The position numbers were made by a program, and so were the translations under genes. The notes below the pieces were generated by a model. It made no database searches and was not told where the DNA came from. It saw only the letters and a program-made list of their open reading frames with translations. Below, piece by piece: positions 7,572 to 10,957 of a DNA stretch of 10,957 nt (position 1 is its first letter; every line of letters starts with the position of its first letter). This DNA comes from an uncultured Porphyromonadaceae bacterium (GTDB lineage Bacteria > Bacteroidota > Bacteroidia > Bacteroidales > Muribaculaceae), in contig CAMWQF010000064.1 of assembly GCA_947176285.1 (NCBI GenBank), positions 1 to 10,957 of the forward strand, given 5' to 3'.

Positions 7572-7650
7572 GTTTAGGGTTTAAACGTTTAGGGAGTTAA
7601 GGGTTTAATTGTTTAACAGTTTAAATGTTTAAATATTTAGGGGTTAGGGA
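7572..7650. repeat. Degenerate GTTTAANN octamer array between moxR and the DUF58 gene
   Basis: About ten units begin at 7572, 7579, 7587, 7596, 7603, 7611, 7619, 7627, 7635 and 7643, a spacing of 7-9 and mostly 8 bases. Cores are GTTTAA or GTTTAGGG. The array fills nearly the whole gap, and the last unit contains the moxR stop codon (TTA at 7644-7646 on this strand). The same octamer type occurs before punA. There are no spacers of unique sequence, so it is not CRISPR. Confidence 0.75.
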
Positions 7651-8639
7651 ACTTGGACTTTGTCGAGAATGCTTGATATTATTTCATCGGCAGATATATT
7701 GTTGGCTTCAGCCTCATATGTGAGACCTATACGATGACGCATCACGTCGTGGCAAACAGCACGTACATCTTCGGGAATAACATATCCTCTGCCTTGCAAA
7801 AATGCATATGCGCGAGAAGCAAGAGCGAGAGAGATGGATGCACGCGGGGAAGCACCGTAAGCAATAATGCCTTCAAGGTCTTTAAGACCGGCAGCCTCGG
7901 GATTACGAGTTGCGAACACTATATCCACGATATAATTTTCAATCTTTTCGTCGATGTAGATTTCGCGCACGAGTTTTTGGATTTCCAGCACGTCTTGAGT
8001 TGAGACAAGAGCATGAACTTCATCGAGCGCACCGCGGATATTCTGACGAATAATGAGTTTTTCTTCTTGCTTCGTGGGATAACCGATAACAACCTTAAGG
8101 AGGAAACGGTCGGTCTGAGCTTCAGGAAGCGGATAAGTGCCTTCCTGCTCGATAGGGTTCTGAGTAGCCATTACGAGGAAAGGACGATCTAGAGGGAAAG
8201 TCTGTTCACCAATAGTAACCTGACGTTCTTGCATAGCCTCAAGAAGAGCACTCTGCACTTTAGCAGGAGCACGGTTGATCTCGTCAGCCAAGACGAAGTT
8301 AGCAAAGATAGGGCCTTTCTTAACTTCGAACTGTTCTTTCTTAACGCTATATATAAGAGTTCCGATTACGTCTGCCGGCAGCAAGTCGGGAGTAAACTGG
8401 ATACGTGAGTATTTAGCATCAACAATATTAGCGAGAGTCTTGATCGCGAGTGTTTTTGCCAAACCAGGCACACCTTCCAAGAGAACGTGACCGTTGCAAA
8501 GGAGGGCAATGAGAAGAGAATCGACGAGATGCTTCTGGCCTACAATACGCTGATCCATGCCATTGCGTATCATGCTTAGGAAATTGCTGTGGGCAGCGAT
8601 GCGATCATTAAGTTCGCGGATATTTACTGTCTGTTCCAT
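7644..8639 (-). CDS. moxR: MoxR-family AAA+ ATPase
   Basis: 331 aa, standard length. All AAA+ elements are visible: Walker A GVPGLAKT at 56-63, Walker B with D119-E120 in FVLADEINRAP, sensor 1 N161 in MATQNP, arginine finger R178 in AQTDRF, and sensor 2 R266 in GASPRAS. MoxR proteins are cytosolic hexameric ATPases that act with vWA-domain proteins as chaperones or activators; the substrate of this one is unknown. It is the first gene of the seven-gene cluster and would supply the energy-using part. The start at 8639 gives the expected N-terminus (MEQTVNIRELNDRI) and has no clear ribosome binding site upstream, as is usual in this phylum. A 283-base gap with terminators and a candidate promoter separates it from thiL, so it probably starts its own transcript. 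Confidence 0.96.
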   Translation of the reverse strand: MEQTVNIRELNDRIAAHSNFLSMIRNGMDQRIVGQKHLVDSLLIALLCNGHVLLEGVPGLAKTLAIKTLANIVDAKYSRIQFTPDLLPADVIGTLIYSVKKEQFEVKKGPIFANFVLADEINRAPAKVQSALLEAMQERQVTIGEQTFPLDRPFLVMATQNPIEQEGTYPLPEAQTDRFLLKVVIGYPTKQEEKLIIRQNIRGALDEVHALVSTQDVLEIQKLVREIYIDEKIENYIVDIVFATRNPEAAGLKDLEGIIAYGASPRASISLALASRAYAFLQGRGYVIPEDVRAVCHDVMRHRIGLTYEAEANNISADEIISSILDKVQVP

Positions 8640-8760
8640 AGGGGGATTCAGTTGATTTTTTCTTTATATATTAATAACATTAATCACGGCAATCCGTACA
8701 AATCGGACACCATGTTTAGAAATCAGTTGCAAATTTAACATTTTACTTTTGGATGATATG

Positions 8761-8791
8761 CAAAAATACTGTTAAATAAATTAAAATCACG
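8761..8791 (-). promoter_or_regulatory. Candidate Bacteroidota promoter for the moxR-bat operon
   Basis: The minus strand carries TATTTTTG (plus-strand CAAAAATA, 8761-8768), an exact fit to the TAnnTTTG -7 element of the primary sigma factor in Bacteroidetes. The -33 position is weak: CGTG (8788-8791) lies 19 bases upstream and matches TTTG at only two bases. It lies after both terminators and would leave a leader of roughly 110-120 bases before moxR. Within that leader (8640-8760) I see only a weak TCCG/CGGA hairpin near 8693-8708. Confidence 0.4.
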
Positions 8792-8810
8792 TTGGAATGA
8801 GTTAATCTGA

Positions 8811-8839
8811 TAAAAAAAAGTACGACTCCTCCGGAGTCG
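8811..8839 (-). terminator. Rho-independent terminator, second of a tandem pair after thiL
   Basis: A perfect 7-base stem CGACTCC / GGAGTCG (8823-8829 with 8833-8839, loop of 3) is followed on the minus strand by TAC and eight T residues (8812-8819). It is oriented to stop transcription from thiL and lies upstream of the moxR promoter candidate. Confidence 0.85.
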
Positions 8840-8855
8840 AATATCATATATACAG

Positions 8856-8882
8856 AAAAAGCCCTGAGCATAGGCTCAGGGG
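8856..8882 (-). terminator. Rho-independent terminator, first of a tandem pair after thiL
   Basis: A perfect 8-base stem CCCTGAGC / GCTCAGGG (8862-8869 with 8874-8881, loop ATAG) is followed on the minus strand by five T residues (8856-8860). It lies about 40 bases after the thiL stop. A smaller GCCC/GGGC hairpin (8897-8907) precedes it without a U-tract. Confidence 0.85.
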
Positions 8883-8922
8883 CAACAATATAATCAGCCC
8901 TCCGGGCAATATCGGATCCGGA

Positions 8923-9957
8923 TTATTTGTGGTCGTGAGTGAAAGCGTTCCAGCCTTGGGCTTTTAATGGGAATTCCTGACCGTCGCGAGTGATCATGGC
9001 GCAACCGAGTTCCGGAGCAGTGATATAGCCTATCATTTTCACACCCTTGATGTTTTCTATTCTGTCATGCTCTGTAAGAGGGACAGTGAAGAGGAGTTCA
9101 TAGTCTTCTCCTCCGTTCATGGCAGCCGTCACAAGATTCATATTCAATTCCTCAGCCATCATTGCAGTCTGATAATCAATAGGGATCTTATCTTCATACA
9201 CTCGGCATCCAGTGTTAGAATTCTTACAAATATGCAAAAGGTCAGAAGAAAGGCCATCGCTAACATCCATCATGGATGTAGGATTGATTCCTTCTTTGCG
9301 CAAAGCCTCTATAATATCTTTTCTTGCTTCCGGTTTCAGTTGACGTTCCAAAATGTATTCCTTACCTGAGAAATCGGGTTGGAAATCTTTGCCGGCATTT
9401 GCACTTACTCGATTTTCACGTTCCAACAGCTGAAGACCCATGAATGCAGCACCGAGATCGCCTGACACACAGATTAGATCAGTTGGTTTGGCACCATCGC
9501 GACGAATTTCCTTACCTTTCTCACAGTCACCTATGCAAGTGATACTAATGACAAGTCCGGTCACTGATGCAGAGGTGTCACCTCCGACAAGATCAACACC
9601 ATACAAATCACAAGCAGTCTTGATGCCAGCATAGAGGGTATCGATATGCTCAACAGTGAATCGGCTTGAAACACCAAGAGATACAGTGATCTGACGGGGC
9701 GTTCCCCCCATAGCATATATATCGCTGAAATTTACAATAGCGGATTTATATCCTAGATGCTTGAGTGGAACATACCGGAGATCGAAATGAATACCTTCAA
9801 GCAAGAGATCGGTAGTGACGAGGACATCCTTATCCTTAAAATTAAGAATAGCAGCGTCATCTCCGACTCCATAGATAGATGACTCGTTTTTTAGAGGAAA
9901 GTCTTTGGTGATACGGTCGATAAGGCCGAATTCGCCTAAATCTGAAATTTCGGACAT
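8923..9957 (-). CDS. thiL: Thiamine-monophosphate kinase ThiL
   Basis: 344 aa, normal length. ThiL phosphorylates thiamine monophosphate to the active cofactor thiamine diphosphate with ATP, in the cytosol. It belongs to the PurM-like ATP-binding superfamily, and the metal/phosphate motifs are in order: GDD at 32-34, NFSDIYAMGG at 76-85, GGD at 125-127, DVSDGLSSDL at 231-240 and GGEDYELLF at 282-290. The start at 9957 places the expected LGEFGLIDRI near the N-terminus. No other thiamine gene is in the window; the pairing with punA appears to be a neighbourhood arrangement rather than a pathway. The spacer to punA is 52 bases of AT-rich repeat, so the two are probably co-transcribed, and transcription ends at the tandem terminators downstream. 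Confidence 0.96.
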   Translation of the reverse strand: MSEISDLGEFGLIDRITKDFPLKNESSIYGVGDDAAILNFKDKDVLVTTDLLLEGIHFDLRYVPLKHLGYKSAIVNFSDIYAMGGTPRQITVSLGVSSRFTVEHIDTLYAGIKTACDLYGVDLVGGDTSASVTGLVISITCIGDCEKGKEIRRDGAKPTDLICVSGDLGAAFMGLQLLERENRVSANAGKDFQPDFSGKEYILERQLKPEARKDIIEALRKEGINPTSMMDVSDGLSSDLLHICKNSNTGCRVYEDKIPIDYQTAMMAEELNMNLVTAAMNGGEDYELLFTVPLTEHDRIENIKGVKMIGYITAPELGCAMITRDGQEFPLKAQGWNAFTHDHK

Positions 9958-9971
9958 CTTAATTATAATTT

Positions 9972-9997
9972 ATAATGCAGAATTCATAATGCAGAAT
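9972..9997. repeat. Tandem 14-base repeat before thiL
   Basis: Two copies of ATAATGCAGAAT (9972-9983 and 9986-9997) occur with a 14-base period in the gap between punA and thiL. The segment AATTCATAATGCA (9981-9993) is identical to 6594-6606 in the DUF58/BatD-like gap. The repeat ends about 15 bases before the thiL start. Confidence 0.65.
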
Positions 9998-10009
9998 GAG
10001 AGGATGTGC

Positions 10010-10825
10010 TTAATTTAGACGAGAGAGAAGGCTGGTGATGAGCTTGACCATAACCGGAGAAGCTTTTTCGGCAGCCTGCTGCACTTCCTCGTGGGTAGGG
10101 ACATAGTCAATATCCTTTCCTCCAAGATCAGTGATGACAGAAAGTCCGAAAACATCCATTCCTGCATGGTTTGCAACGATCACTTCAGGAACAGTAGACA
10201 TGCCTACGGCATCACCACCAATGATACGGAAATATTCATATTCTGCAGGGGTCTCGAATGTAGGTCCGGGAGTGCCGACATATACCCCGTGCATAAGGCG
10301 AAGACCCTCGGCATCAGCAATTTCATCAGCGTAATTTATGAGATATTTCTTGTAAGCTTCGGTCATAGCAGGGAAACGTGTGCCAAGTTCCTCGTAGTTC
10401 TTGCCTCGGAGGGGATTTTCCGGGAAAAGATTGATATGGTCAGTAATAACCATCACGTCTCCTACGCGGAATTCCTTGTTCATACCACCTGCTGCGTTGC
10501 TGACAAAAAGAGTTTTTACTCCGAGGTCTTTCATCACACGAACCGGGAAGGTAACTTGTTTCATATCATACCCTTCATAGTAGTGGAAACGACCTTTCAT
10601 AGCCATGATATATTTACCTCCAAGGAAACCGAAAATCAATTTTCCGGCATGTCCGGCTACGGTAGAAACCGGAAAGTTTGGGATATCGTGATAGTCAATT
10701 TCAGCTTTGACATCCATATTATCGGCAAGGTTTCCAAGTCCTGAACCGAGGATTACAGCAACTTCAGGGAGTTGCGAAACTTTTGAGCGAATGAAATCAG
10801 CAGTTTCTTTGATTTTATTTAGCAT
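10010..10825 (-). CDS. punA: Purine nucleoside phosphorylase, trimeric PNP family
   Basis: 271 aa, the usual size of the trimeric (human-type) family. It splits purine nucleosides with phosphate into base and (deoxy)ribose-1-phosphate for salvage. Residues by analogy with human PNP: S28 in VILGSGLG, R79 and H81 in GRFHYYEGY (phosphate), the SNAAGGMN loop at 109-116, E191 in GPTFETPAEY, M209-S210 in VGMSTVPE, and H245. The residue matching human N243, which contacts the purine O6/N7, is D233 (VITDLGG) instead of Asn; this could alter the preference for 6-oxopurines. The ATG at 10825 is preceded by octamer repeats and no Shine-Dalgarno. thiL follows after 52 bases. Methylthioadenosine phosphorylase is a relative, but the GMSTVPE and overall pattern favour PNP. 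Confidence 0.94.
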   Translation of the reverse strand: MLNKIKETADFIRSKVSQLPEVAVILGSGLGNLADNMDVKAEIDYHDIPNFPVSTVAGHAGKLIFGFLGGKYIMAMKGRFHYYEGYDMKQVTFPVRVMKDLGVKTLFVSNAAGGMNKEFRVGDVMVITDHINLFPENPLRGKNYEELGTRFPAMTEAYKKYLINYADEIADAEGLRLMHGVYVGTPGPTFETPAEYEYFRIIGGDAVGMSTVPEVIVANHAGMDVFGLSVITDLGGKDIDYVPTHEEVQQAAEKASPVMVKLITSLLSRLN

Positions 10826-10835
10826 GGTTTGTTGG

Positions 10836-10891
10836 TTTTAAGGGTTTAATGGTTTAATTGTTTAATCGTTTAATCGTTTAATCGTTTATGG
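10836..10891. repeat. GTTTAATN octamer tandem array before punA
   Basis: Seven units lie in strict 8-base register: TTTTAAGG, GTTTAATG, GTTTAATT, three identical GTTTAATC (10860-10883), and GTTTATGG. The array ends 10 bases before the punA start. The sequence type matches the array at 7572-7650 but is much better preserved. Confidence 0.85.
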
Positions 10892-10906
10892 GAAGGAGGT
10901 TATCTA

Positions 10907-10957
10907 TTAGCGGTCGATTGCTTGGAGGAGGTCCGGGACAAAATCGTAGCCAAAATT
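10907..10957 (-). CDS. C-terminal end of an upstream gene (partial, unidentified)
   Basis: On the minus strand a frame open from the right edge reads NFGYDFVPDLLQAIDR and stops with TAA at 10907-10909. The sequence looks like the last helix of a protein, and it is followed by the octamer array and punA, so it is probably the previous gene of the same transcript. In related genomes I would expect lpxK or a nearby gene here, but 16 residues do not let me identify it. Another minus-strand frame is also open across this short stretch, so even the frame is uncertain. Confidence 0.45.
   Translation of the reverse strand, partial: NFGYDFVPDLLQAIDR

Noticed and set aside
8693..8708. Leader hairpin TCCG/CGGA before moxR as a riboswitch
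   Set aside because: Only four pairs with a seven-base loop; no known riboswitch core is visible.
10091..10744. Plus-strand open frame of 217 codons
   Set aside because: It lies fully antisense to punA, which has complete family motifs; the product has no recognisable features.
10836..10891. CRISPR-like array
   Set aside because: The repeats are 8 bases with no unique spacers and no cas genes nearby.

Overview
The window looks like chromosomal DNA from a member of the Bacteroidales (phylum Bacteroidota). The grounds are gene content and order (a Bat 'Bacteroides aerotolerance' locus next to thiL and punA), the lack of clear Shine-Dalgarno sequences before most starts, a TAnnTTTG-type promoter element before moxR, and very AT-rich spacers. 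I cannot assign a family or genus. All convincing genes lie on the minus strand, so transcription runs from high to low coordinates. I see no tRNA, rRNA, CRISPR array, insertion sequence or phage gene.

Right part (10957 to 8811): the last 16 codons of an unidentified gene, then punA (purine nucleoside phosphorylase) and thiL (thiamine-monophosphate kinase). The unit is closed by two consecutive hairpin/U-tract terminators. The 283-base gap 8640-8922 holds these terminators and then a candidate promoter for the next unit.

Main part (8639 to 55): a seven-gene cluster reading moxR (AAA+ ATPase), a DUF58 protein (soluble vWA-type), a BatD-like membrane protein, batA (membrane vWA protein), a batB-batC fusion (membrane vWA plus periplasmic TPR), batD and batE. 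ATGA and TAATG overlaps join BatD-like, batA and batB-batC, which suggests translational coupling. In the expected model a cytosolic MoxR ATPase works with vWA proteins that carry MIDAS metal sites, and membrane-anchored Bat proteins present vWA, TPR, beta-rich and SH3-like domains to the periplasm. The family was named for an aerotolerance phenotype in Bacteroides fragilis; its biochemical role is still unclear.

The least ordinary points are these. (1) BatB and BatC are one polypeptide whose junction still looks like a signal peptide with an AxA cleavage motif. (2) BatD and the upstream BatD-like protein share a cytosolic C-terminal domain that aligns without gaps over 63 residues. (3) Q-rich low-complexity tracts occur in both BatC and BatD. 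(4) Most non-overlapping gaps are filled by short periodic AT-rich repeats of three kinds, each placed directly before a start codon. (5) PunA has Asp where the trimeric PNP family normally has the base-binding Asn.
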